This document shows, in pieces, positions 26,749-38,600 of a stretch of DNA of 64,000 nt. Each line of letters begins with the position of its first letter. Positions within the stretch are counted from its first letter, which is position 1. This stretch comes from Paracyclopina nana (lineage: Eukaryota; Arthropoda; Copepoda; Cyclopoida; Cyclopettidae). The notes below the pieces were generated by a model. That model did not search any database. It was not told the DNA's origin and was given only the letters and a program-made list of their open reading frames with translations. A program made the position numbers and the translations under genes. The stretch spans positions 3,606,001 to 3,670,000 of the forward strand of contig JAGUCH010000009.1 of assembly GCA_019096065.1 (NCBI GenBank), given 5' to 3'.

Positions 26749-28969
26749 TTTTTGCCTGAGTTATTTACTAGTAAATGTTTGTAAGTTTGATTGCAAGGAG
26801 CCGGTCAGTTTTTGGTGCACCAAGCGACGATCAGCGAGTGAATGTTCTTCCACATAAGAAAGTGGAGCGTTCACATACCGTGCTTAATTTTAACACACAA
26901 CGTGCTAAACGATCGCATAGCTCAACGTGGAATATTAATACGAATAGAAATATTGTTGAAGCGTGTATGACTCAATTTGTCACCATTTTTTTTTTTGTTC
27001 TTCGCAATGGGCACAAGAAAGAGCATATTTAACACTGAAAGAAGAAGATCTTTACAACACTCTGATTCCTTTTTCTTTAAGGGGAGAGTTGAGTTTGTTG
27101 TAGAAGAGCTACACTTCAAAATTGACTGCATGGTCATGCGAATCGAGACTTAACTCATTGCAATTTTCGAGTGCCTTCTGAAAGAGGATGTATATTATAT
27201 TGATCCTGTAGGAATTCATTGCAAAACTTTGGGCAAAACTTGCCCAACTTTAAGAAGTTGGAAATGGGCGCACTTTGACCGTTTTCAATCGTTCAATTTA
27301 CCCCAAGTTTGCAAGAGCAATTTTGCCCATCTTTTGTTATATAAATATAAAGCAAAATTAGGCAAAAAACCCCTTGTTATCCGTTATATTCCAAGCCTAA
27401 TTTCCTACAAGCAGGAGGCCTCCGCCCATTCGCAATTCGCATCCAATTTTTGCGCAAAGAAGCACTTGGATTTCTCCCATGGTTTTTCATCTAAGAATTG
27501 TTGCTCAGTTCTCTGCACGAACGTATTTATTATTAGTACATCAAATCGTGCTTTTTGCGTAAGCTTCACTAAAGATTTTTTTTTAATCAGAAGAACGATT
27601 TTTGTAAGTACATGAGAAATTGTTTTCTTCACTTAAGTTAAACCTTTCCTAAATCAGTAACAATTCGATAACTTTAAAATCAAACCAAAATATGAGCTCC
27701 GAACTCTTGAATCTTGTTCCTCGTCTAGCTTTAGATCTTGGCCTGTATTGCCAAAATCTGTAGGCGTCAAATATTGGCTATCTAAAAATGGCAGTTTCAA
27801 TTACAAAATTATTCAATTATTACTCCTTACTCTTTTAGAACGAATAGGCTGAATGAAAAGTGAAAGGTCATTATTGTTAACTAAAAATAAAAAATGTAAG
27901 AAAATATTTAAGACGTTGGTTGGTAGACCGGAACGTGCCCAGTTTTGCCCATAGGCCATTCTTCGAATTTGACTTCAAATGTTCACCGTTTTTTTTTTAA
28001 AAAAAAGTTTCATAAAGTGCCCAATTTCAATAACTCTATTCAATTTTCGGCAATTTTGTAGTACGTCTCATAGATAGTCTCAATTTACGTCAAGAAAAAT
28101 ACCTCAAAACACAAAGCTCGGTTTGTCTTTGTTGATGTTCTGAAGAAAGAAAAAATGTACACTCTTTTTGAGGCAAACATTTATGTAATTATTTTCTTTT
28201 TTCATGATTCAAAGCATGATTACGAAGCTTTGAGAACTTCATTGAGAAAATAAAAATCAACTTAAAAAAACATTCATTATTGCTAGCCTAAAAACTTTTC
28301 AATGAAAAGTTACGGTGGTAAAACAAAGAAGTCTTGATATTACATTTGGTCTGTCATTGCTCCACAAACACTTCAGCTTCATAAACGTCAATTGGATCCC
28401 TTTCGAAAATATTTGACTTTGGAGCCTCTCAAATCCCCGAGAAAGGTAATAAGTGGATATCATTTGAGCCAAACATTGACTCTAAATTTAGAGTCGATTT
28501 GCGTTGGACTTATTTGTTAGCAAGGCTATCATGGACTCATGAATTTTTCACTCAAAAGAATAACATTCCGCTTACGTAAGTCTATTGCTTTGAAAATATT
28601 TTGGTAGCTGAACTTTTTTCCCGTATGATTCTTTCCCTCGATTTCGTTAATTATTATTAGAAATATCAATTTATATAAGATAGATAGGTTGCCTTTTAAT
28701 TCGCCAATTTTTGTCATCCGGATTTGTTGCTTAGTAACAGAGGTCTTGAAAAAATATGCTTTTTAAACGGTGTGAAAATGCGATAACATCTACGTATGAA
28801 GTCTCAGTGCGAAGTTGTGTTACGCAATACTTTATTCTTTTCAGTCTTCCTGATCTTGAGCCACGGTATCTCATGGCTTTGAAATTCATCCAGAAAGAAG
28901 TCAACTCATACTTGCCATCGAAGATAATTTGAAGTCTCCGTTTCACCCCTATTTTTCACAGCATCCACT
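26749..28969. other. Divergent intergenic region, tubulin and ClpX
   Basis: 2.2 kb of AT-rich sequence between the inferred first exon of alpha-tubulin (-) and the ClpX start codon (+). It should contain both promoters. No conserved coding frame, RNA gene or inverted-repeat element was recognised. Confidence 0.5.
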
Positions 28970-31155
28970 ATGTCAAGGCTTGGTCAGCTTCGTGGTCTTA
29001 GGAAATATTCAGACATTCTGTTGGTGTCTCAAAGGCCTAGGCACGCTTTTTTGAGTGAATCCTGTGTTTTTAATGTGGGAGACAAGCGCTATTTCTCAGC
29101 TTTGAGCCCTACTTTGCTCTGTAAAAGCCCAGATGGAGGTGGACCCACTCCCCCACCAACCAACGATGGAGGCTCTGGCAAGAATGGAGGCAACGGGAAA
29201 AAGCAATTGATTTGCCCGAAATGTGGGGATCCTTGTGACAATGTCAACGCTTTTGTTTCCTCCACAAGATTTGTGAAATGCGACAAATGCTCTCATTTCT
29301 TTGTTGTCCTGTCTAATGCAGATGCAAACAAAGGAAAGGGGGCTTTTCCAGGATCGGCTGCTGAGGCCAATGAGGCTGCTGGAGGTTCAAGATTGAACCC
29401 ATCAAGAAAGCCACCTCCGCCTCCCAAAAAGATTAAGGAGTTCCTTGACAAGTATATCATTGGCCAAGAAGTGGCGAAGAAGGCGCTGAGTGTGGCTGTC
29501 TATAACCATTACAAGAGGATCTACCACAACATTCCTGTAAACAAGAAGGAGGTAGCTAAGATGGAGGAAAGCCAGCAAATGCCAGGCGTCAGTCAGCAAC
29601 ATATTCCTGGAACCTTGCCTAGCCATAGGGACTTGCTGCATATTGCTGGCATGGGATCTGCTTTGGGAGTTGGTTTTCCGCCCAATCAAGCGCAACAACA
29701 GCAGGAAGAAAAATCATCAAACTCATCTGGCTCTGACATTTTAGATGCCAAGACTCACGACTTGAAGCTTGAAAAGTCTAATATAATGATGTTCGGCTCC
29801 ACGGGTAGTGGGAAGACACTTTTGGCCCAGACAATTGCAAGGTCTGTAGTTCTGAACTTTAGAAATTGAAATTTTATCATGACATGCATTGTTGATTTCA
29901 GATGTCTGGATGTCCCTTTTGCAATTTGTGATTGCACAACTCTGACTATGGCTGGTTATGTTGGTGATGACATTGAATCTGTTGTTGCAAAGCTTCTGCA
30001 GGATGCCAACTACAATGTGGAAAGAGCTCAGATGGGCATCATTTTTCTTGATGAAGTTGACAAGATTGGAGCTGTTCCCGGCATTCACCAGCTCAGAGAT
30101 GTGGGTGGGGAAGGAGTGCAACAAGGCATGTTAAAGATGGTGGAAGGCACCATTGTTAATGTACCCGAAAAGAACTCTGCCAGGAAAACCAGGGGTGATA
30201 CAGTCCAAGTCGATACCACTAACATCCTCTTTGTCTCATCCGGAGCTTTCAATGGCCTTGAAAAAATTGTGTCGAGGCGCAAAAATGAAAAATACCTAGG
30301 TAATTTGATTTCTCCATAGCTTCAGCTACTTATCAGAATTGGAACCTTGAGTGGCCTCCTCTGAAACAGTTAAGCGCAATAACTTGCCTCAAAATTGCAT
30401 TGAAATTCTTATTTTCATGATGGGCTTTTTATGGCCTCAGTAAAACATTTATTGCTGCTATATTAAACTCATCTCATGCATGTGTTATATAGGCTTTGGT
30501 ATGCAAACTAACTCCACCCAAGGCCGTCGGGCTGCTGCTCAGTCTGCTCAAAATGAAGGCAGGGGCTTGGATGATGAAGAAGATCAACGAGAGCGAGATC
30601 GATACTTGGCTGATGTTGAGGCTTACGACCTCATTGACTTTGGAATGATTCCTGAATTCGTTGGTAGATTTCCAGCATTGGTCCCATTCCATTCCCTTGA
30701 TGCTGAGATGTTGGTCAAAATCCTGACTGAACCCAGAAACGCTTTGGTACCCCAGTACCAAATGCTTTTTGGAATGGATAAGGTTTGTGAAAAAATATTT
30801 GGTCTGGAATGGAAATAGCAGTTTTGTTTCAGGTCGAGCTGTCCTTCACATCAGAAGCTTTGAAGGTTATAGCAAAACAAGCTATAAAAAGGAAAACTGG
30901 CGCTCGAGGGCTAAGAGCCATCTTGGAAAAGTTGCTATTGGATGCTATGTTCGAAATTCCTGGATCTGACATAGTTTGTGTAGAGGTAAGGTTCCTTTAA
31001 ATTATAGCTAGTCCATCATATCACCGACATTGACTTTATAGGTTACTGAAGATGCAGTGCTCGGCAAATCTTCACCAATCTACCACAGATCCAGACCCAA
31101 TGCTGATGAGTCTGCTGAGCCTATTCAAAGTAGGGCCGCTGCTGGGGGAGACTAA
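28970..31155 (+). CDS. ClpX: Mitochondrial ATP-dependent Clp protease ATPase ClpX
   Basis: Five exons join in phase: 28970-29841, 29902-30299, 30493-30782, 30833-30985 and 31042-31155, giving 608 aa. The first ~50 residues are basic and hydroxylated, as for a mitochondrial presequence. The zinc-binding domain has cysteines at 82, 85, 104 and 107. The AAA+ module shows Walker A GSTGSGKT (276-283), an aromatic pore loop AGYVGDD, Walker B IIFLDE (to 342), [13 protein letters not shown], and sensor 2 GARGLR. KYLGFG corresponds to the loop that docks ClpX on ClpP. ClpX unfolds matrix proteins and feeds them to the ClpP peptidase; in animals it also activates ALA synthase. The segment 195-262 between the first helices and Walker A is a glutamine/serine-rich insertion longer than in bacteria. 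Introns are 48-193 nt. Confidence 0.95.
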
Positions 31156-32684
31156 GTTTATTTCAAAGCAATTTGAAGCCATTATATTATACAATATTGT
31201 TATTTTTCGTGGAAAATTGCATCCATTTTGTTCTAATGCTATTGATCGGCATAACCTTAACTGGCAATATACAGCTATAACTCGTAGCTTAGTCTCAACG
31301 CAAAGAAGTAATGCGATTTGCATAATTTTGATGCTTGGATCTAATCTGGAAAGATAATTCATTCATCAAATAGAAAGCATTAGCTTAAGTGCAAAATCCG
31401 TTCGGTCTCGTCTGATCAGCATTTTGAAAATTTCTAGGTTGATACATAAAGAGCATCTATGTCTTGTGGGCCTTCTAGACAATAAGTCTTAATTGTTGTT
31501 ATGCTCTGATAATTCGGAGACAGCCCTAGCATTCAGGAAATTGAGTGCTCACCACTACTCCTCAAAGGAAGTCCCTTATAATGAATCCAATCCATGTTAT
31601 CATGCCCCATTAAATAATTGGCTCCCTTAACTGAGCCCCCAATAGGTTGCCCCACAGGAGTGCCAAGAGCCCACTTATTGTTAGATTACGAAACTACCAC
31701 AATTAAAATATGCCAACTTTCCAAATGGAATGATGCAAAGTTTTAAAAAGTATAAAATGGGAGAAGCATGTTTTGGAACTTTTGAATTCTCGTTTTAAAT
31801 TAGATTTTCCTAAAGGGTGTTGGCAGGCCTGTGCAATATCCCAAGGGTCCCTTGAAAGAGCCTTTGAAAAAAGTTCAAGCACTAGGTGGACGTGGCATTT
31901 TGGATGCTATTTCATGCCTCTTCTTCTTGAGAAGGGAACCATTTACGAGCTTTCAAGATCACTCTGTTGCTCCTTTCATTGTCACTTTGGCCTTAGGAAC
32001 AGGAATGACCTTCTTTTTTAGTTCCAGTCGCTGTTCAGCCAAACCCAAAGTAATATTGGTCTTCATCGTTCGTCTCCTGTGAATAAGCATTGAAGAGGAT
32101 GCTTAAAATAAGAGGAATGTCCTTATTAAAAAACCATCCATTTTTTCGATTTCGTGAAAATCTAATTTATGCTGTGATGCCTTGAGATAATGCAATTTTC
32201 AAATCCGCACCTTCAAAAAATATCAAGGAAGGATTCGTTTCCAGGATTTAGCCCTAATTTATGCAAGGTAGAAACTTTTGAGTGCAGCTGAAGAAAAGTT
32301 GATGTACTACACGACACAAACTATTATCACTTGAAAGTTTATTCCTTGCACCGCTATAGCTATAAAGTGTAACAATCGTATATGTGCTATGTAACATCAA
32401 AGCAATGCATGCATTTTATCCCTCTATATCATTGGGAAAACTTATTTGCATTTTCATGCCATTCTTCTTCCCATGACAACTTTCCTCGTTAGGCTTACAT
32501 CTTCCTATGAATATAAAAAAGTACTACAATATACATCTCAAGCGCTTTCAATTGCATTGCCAATATTCTGTTTGTATGATGCAGTAGCTGATATATTGAT
32601 ACAAAATACAACGCAATTTAAAAGCATAAAGTTGCCTGGTCAGTTTTTGCAAGGAAATAGTAGACACAGCAAAATTGGATTACT
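31156..32684. other. Intergenic between ClpX and sarcosine dehydrogenase
   Basis: 1.5 kb without a supported gene. One open stretch, about 31816-32082, reads on the plus strand as VQYPKGPLKEPLKK followed by a hydrophobic tail. On the minus strand a short frame MKTNITLGLAEQRLELKKK (from about 32070) follows an acceptor-like ACAG. I recognise neither; one of them could be a lone exon or a gene remnant. Confidence 0.35.
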
Positions 32685-35600
32685 ATGCTACAACGAGCAA
32701 CATCAAAGTCTTTTCCTCGTCCTGGGCTCAGATTTTCCTCCTCTTTGCCCTCAACTTCTGACGTGGTTGTTATTGGCGGAGGTGTCATTGGTGCCAGTAC
32801 AGCTTACCATTTGGCCAAAAGGGGCTTGCAAGTGACCCTGCTTGAAAGGCACAAGTACAGCTTCAACTCATTTTCTTAAACAAGAGACAAACTTCTCTAA
32901 GGTGAGAGGGTGACATTTCCAGATTGACATGTGGAACATCATGGCACTCAGCTGCTATGCTCAATTTACTCCGGGGAAATGTCACTGAAGGCCAACTTGT
33001 AGCTTACACTGGCTCCTTGGTGACTACAGGTTGCTTGGAGGCAGAAACAGGCGTTTCTCCTGGCTGGGTACAAAATGGATCTCTTTCAGTGACAGCTGAC
33101 ATAGATAGATTGGCAGAATGGCGGTGAGATAAATAGCTTTTCCCTCTCAGCCTAATGTCTTGCTGTTGCTACTTTTTCACCTCTTTATTTTCCAGCATGT
33201 GGAATGCTCTGAAAGATATAATGTCCTGGGACTGCAGGATTGTGGACACACAAGAGATCAAATACCTGCATCCCTTGATTAAGACTGACGGATTAGTTGG
33301 GGGCATTTACAGTCCGTCGGAAGGGTCTGTGGATCCAAACGGTAATTGCACAAACTTCCTACCATATTATAGAGTGCTTCCACATTGTGTTTTAGTAGAC
33401 TAGATAGCTGGTCATGTTGGTTGCTGCTAATTTCATTCAGTATGCAATCTGCATTAGCCCTTCTTCTACACATGATGGCCAACCACCTGACCAGTTTAGT
33501 TAGACCTTCTACCATGCCTGAATATATAAACAACATAAATACAATGTTTGTTTATATCAAGCTGGCTGAGTGAAGCTTTTTTAGCCCGATTCTGCGAAGA
33601 CGGTAATTTTACGAAGGCTTGCTTTTTATTGCTGCAATATTAGGTGTATTTCTCAATGTCTTCAATGTAATACAGAAAATCGAATAAGAAGACAATTTTT
33701 AGATGCCGGCTTGGGCCATCATGGTTTTGGCCATGATTAGCTCAAGTTCTTCCATGCTCATTTGCTTCAAATCTTCAAGGCTGCCAAGGCCAAGATCTTT
33801 CCTGTTATCTGCTGCCAAGAGGGCTTCCAAAGCAGCAATGATTCCTTCAGTGCCTGAAACAGATGTGGGAGGACGAGTGGTAGTAGGGCATTTTTTGTCA
33901 CTACATTTGCAACATTTGGACCAGCAATTGGCTTGAACAATATTAGTAGCAACTGGCCTGTCAGCAAATTCACAAAATTTGCCAACATCTTCGAGAGCCC
34001 ACTGGAAAAACTTGCACATGTCAGCTGGCCAAGCATCTTCACAAGCTAGAAAATTCCAATTTGTGTAATTGCAAGTCTTTTAAAACGCATTAAGCTAGTT
34101 TACCTCGCACAATTGGGGTAGTAGTGACAAGGGGCGTGGTCACGGCTTCAGTGGTTGACACAATAGGCGTTGTGGTGGTTTCAGCAGATTCTTCAGACTC
34201 AATTTCAGTTGTGGTAGATCCAGTAACTCCAACCATTGGAGTCGTGGTGGCCTCATCAGATTCAACAGAATCCATTTCAGTAGTGGTAGATCCAGTAACT
34301 CCAACCATTGGAGTTGTGGTGGTTTCGTCTGAGCCGACTGCAGTTGTTTCTTGACATGGAACAGAAAATCCTATGTGGCGTTAGTGAAATGTAGGATTTC
34401 AAGTAATTTGCTTTCTTCTTACCTTGGTTAATCAGGAGAGAGACGAAGAGGAGAAACCCAAGTTTTGCGTTCATGTTTACTGATTATGATTTCAGAAGGA
34501 ACTGAATGACAAGCTCTGAGATTGCATAGCTTTATATACTCAATATGAATGTTATAAAAAGGAAACGCTCTGTATAAATATAGATGCGTTAGATGATTTA
34601 GATGGCTTAGATGATCATCTTTGTCATCTATATTTGTACCGTTTTCAGATGATTTTAGACAATCCTCATCTATATTTGGACTGTTTCTTGCATGTGCTCA
34701 GGTTCGGTATAAATATAGATGATTCTTGGATCAGCCATCTATTACTGGACCAAATATTGATGATTTTAGACTCAAACCAAGCTCAAGCAAATATGATGGC
34801 TCTTGAAATATTGCTCCTTTTATTAAATACCTACATGGTTCTTTTAAAACCGGATTTAGGAAAAATAATCAGAACAGTTATAATTACTTTTCATTTCATG
34901 GTAAGGAAAATCCAAATATTGCATATTTAAGAACTAAAATAATACCTCTAAATTTTTAGGGCCAATAAGCCTGAAACATTTTGAGCCAGAAGTTCAATAT
35001 ATCACTTGAATTTTGTTTGAAAAAAGCATATAAAAAGTTGGGGGTTTCGGCCTACTTCTCATGCTTCAATAATCAAGCTTAGTAATATTTTGGAGAAGTA
35101 CATTTTGTTAGGCAATTCTTATGAAATTCTTAATTTAATGTCTTTTATTTAGGTTTTTATTTAGTTTGGTCAATTTGCAGGTGGAATATATTCTAAAAAT
35201 ATTTTGGGTCTATCTTAACATTAGCTTTAAAGTAGCTCATCATAGCTAATTGCAATCATCTAAATTAGTCCATACATAGATGATAACAAAAAATCATCTA
35301 TATTTATACGCCTTGTAAGGGCAGGAGATTGGCGGTACAAATATAGATGACGATCGGCAAAAATCATCTATATTTGGACCGAAAACAGCACAAATATAGA
35401 TGACAAAGATGATCATCTAAGTCATCTAAATCATCTAACGCATCTATATTTATACAGACCCAAAAGGAAAAAAGCAACTTTTTGATATATTTCATTCATT
35501 CAAGAATTCTTTTGAAAAAATCACACTTGTTTTGTAAGAAATATTTTTATGATTGGCTTTTCGCTTTTTCATTGGCAGGCCTGACAAATGCATTTGTCAA

Positions 35601-38600
35601 AGGAGCCAAAATCCACGGTGCTTTTGTTTACGAAGATTGCCCTGTCAGCAGTATCAACGTCAACTCATCCAAAAGCGTGGAAAGCGTCACAGTTTCTGAG
35701 ACGCACAAGGTAATTTATTCTGTCATTAGCATTATGTATTGCCGAATACAAGATTTGTTCAATCCTTTATTATCATAGATTTTTACGAAATCAGTCGTGC
35801 TTGCTACTGGGGCATGGACACGGGATATTTGCAAACCGATAGGAGTCGAAATACCGACGATGGTAAATAAGCACAGCTATGTAATATCGGGTCAAATTCC
35901 TGGCATATCCAAGTATCCCAATGTCAGATACTACGATGAAAATCTGTATTTTAAGGTAGTACACCACTATGGTGCCACGTAAACTCACTTCTGATGGCAC
36001 AATTATTCTAAAAAAGGTCCAGAATGAAACAATTTTGATGGGAGCCTTTGAGGCCAATCCAGTGTTTGTAGAGGTCGAGCCTAATCTAGTTTTTGGCCTC
36101 TACGACCTCGACTGGGAAGTCTACCAGCCTTACTTGGAGAAACATGCTGAATTGATGCCAAAGTTATCTGAAGTAGGCTACAAAACGACGATTTGTGGCC
36201 CAGAGACTTTCACTCCAGACTTTGCTCCATTATTTGGACAAACTCCTGAGGTAGGGTCAATTTTTTTCGCATTTTCAAGCATATTCACATTTTTTTTACT
36301 TTAGGTGTCAGGACTTTATTTGAACTGTGCCATGTCCTCGCGAGGCATGCAACTTTCGGGAGGCATGGGACGTGAAATGGCTAATTTGATTATTGACAGA
36401 ACCACCAAATTGGACATGTTTTCCTATGACATCAATAGGTTTCAAAGGCCTCTCATCAAGGACGCAAATTGGCTTAAATCCACCACACACGAGTCCCAAG
36501 TGAGGACGTACTGCGTCAAATATCCGACCTTGCAAAGGCTCGCTGGACGAAATATGAGATTGAGTTCACTCCATTCGAGAATGGCTGAAAAGGGAGCCTT
36601 TTTCGGAAACGTAGGTGTGCATTATGAAGCAAAGTCTTCTTCTAAAGCATAAAACCATCTAGAGTCTCAATCTAAAAAAGTCCACACATATGTTTCAAGC
36701 TTTCTTTTTCACGACGGATCCTTAGCAACTCCCCCAAAAAGCAAAGAAGATGGAGACGTGGCTGTAAAATGATTATTATTTGCTTAATTTTTTCTTGTTG
36801 GGGACAGAATGTATTTTTTCTAGCATTTTTCATGAAGAACTTTTATGTCCTGTTCATGTACGCCCCATACTCCTTAAGAAATTGCACGAAAAACACCATG
36901 AGGAAAGGAGAAAAATTGCCTTATGACAAGCGCTAGCTGATACAAAAGAAATCAGATCGACTTTATATATTAAGCCAACCTGAAAGTAAGCAGTCTAATC
37001 TTGGCAATTAAGTGCTCCTCCATTTTCAGCAAAATCAATAATTTTTCATCTTTTATCAAACAAACGTGAAGAAAGCTAGTTCGTTATGGAAAATACTGAA
37101 AAACCATGAGATAAGATAGCAAAAATTGCCATCAAAAACGCTGCTCGGCCCTAAGCTGAACTCGTTGGGAGTCAGCAGCAGATTCACTAGCTTTTCCTTA
37201 AGACAATTTTTTCCATCGCATAAGGTATTTTTTACATGAACAAATACCGTAAATTAAATTGCCTCCAAAGATAAAATTATGCTCAAACGGATATGAATGC
37301 CAAAATTTTATGTTCAGACTCTACTATGTAGCAGGAACGCGGGTATACGGGTGTGTTCTGTGGGCGCCTGCGAGCGCCCCGTCCCGGTGAAATGAATTGT
37401 ACAGCAGTTAATAAACGGACGCGCTCGAGTAAACACCTCGACTAGTTTCTAGTAGCAAGTTCTTCTATCGCTACCCGCGGGCGCGCGTGTCATCCTCGGG
37501 GGGTCTATACGAACCTCCTACAAGTTGGCTCGGTGCTGAGGACAACTCCCCGAGTTATCGACACCTTCGCCCCCAACAAACCCGCAAATAAGGGACAGCA
37601 ATATGGCTAAGCAAACAGCCAAATAGGACCAGATGGGCGTGGCAAGGAGCCACACCCGCAGGCCAACACCACAGTCCAAGCAAGTCACCGGTGACACCGA
37701 CAGCGAGTCGTCACCCTTGCGCCAGTCAAGCATTCGTGCCAGAATAACAAAGAGCACAGCATCCACCCCAGGCCGAGGTCGGGCGCGTCCCTTGAGGCCG
37801 TATGCTCGAATCGCATGGAGGTGTTGTGGCAGTAGGCATCGCGACACTATAGCAGAAAATCGCGAATACGCTGTCAGCCGGCTATCGTACGCCGAGCAAG
37901 CTTGTCCTCGGCTGAGGCCGCCACAGAGAATGGCGAGCATCACCAGGAGAGCACGGGCCCTCAGGCAGCAAGATCGCTGGACACCTGAGTCGCTAGAATC
38001 ACCTCGCTTGTCCTCGGCTGAGGCTGCGCCACAGAGAATGGCGGGCATCACCAGGAGAGCACGGGCCCTCAGGCAGCAAGACCGCTGGACACCTGAGCCG
38101 CCATCACCGCCTCGCCCTCGCAACAAGGCCACCACCGAAGCCTTGGCAGGGAGGCCGCGTTACTTTGCAGAAAAACGCGCATTTGTTAGAACGATTCATG
38201 TTAATGATTGCATTAAGATCAATAAACAACAACTAAACTACACGCTCCCAAATACTGCGCGCGCGCGCAGTCGAAAAGAAATCAGGCCACGACTAATGAT
38301 TACCCCCGAGAAGTATACCTCGGGAAGCCGTCAGGCGGACCCCAGCGGCGGGCCGCCAGGCGAAGGCCGGAAAAAGGCTTGGCTCTTGAGGATCGGTCAA
38401 GGATCACTGAGCAATGTACTAATAGGGAAGTTAATCCCTTGACCTGTAGATGGGTCGGCTCAACTGCTTATCGCTAATCCGCTCACGGTCACTTTCGAGA
38501 TGTGATATTGTCAGGCACAAAATACGGCCATAAATGGTCACTCGAAGACCAGCATTGTGTTGCGCAAATACGGTCGCAAACAGACCAAGCTGCTGGCCTC

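Noticed and set aside
33900..34040. ShKT-like module taken as a potassium-channel toxin
   Set aside because: The gene encodes a large mucin-like protein, ShKT modules are common in non-toxic secreted proteins, and the channel-blocking residues cannot be assigned from sequence alone.
37518..38135. 205-codon minus-strand frame with cysteine/leucine-rich duplicated segments
   Set aside because: It lies antisense in the retroelement leader, spans the 106-bp duplication, begins inside the LTR boundary region and matches no family; likely a GC-content artefact.
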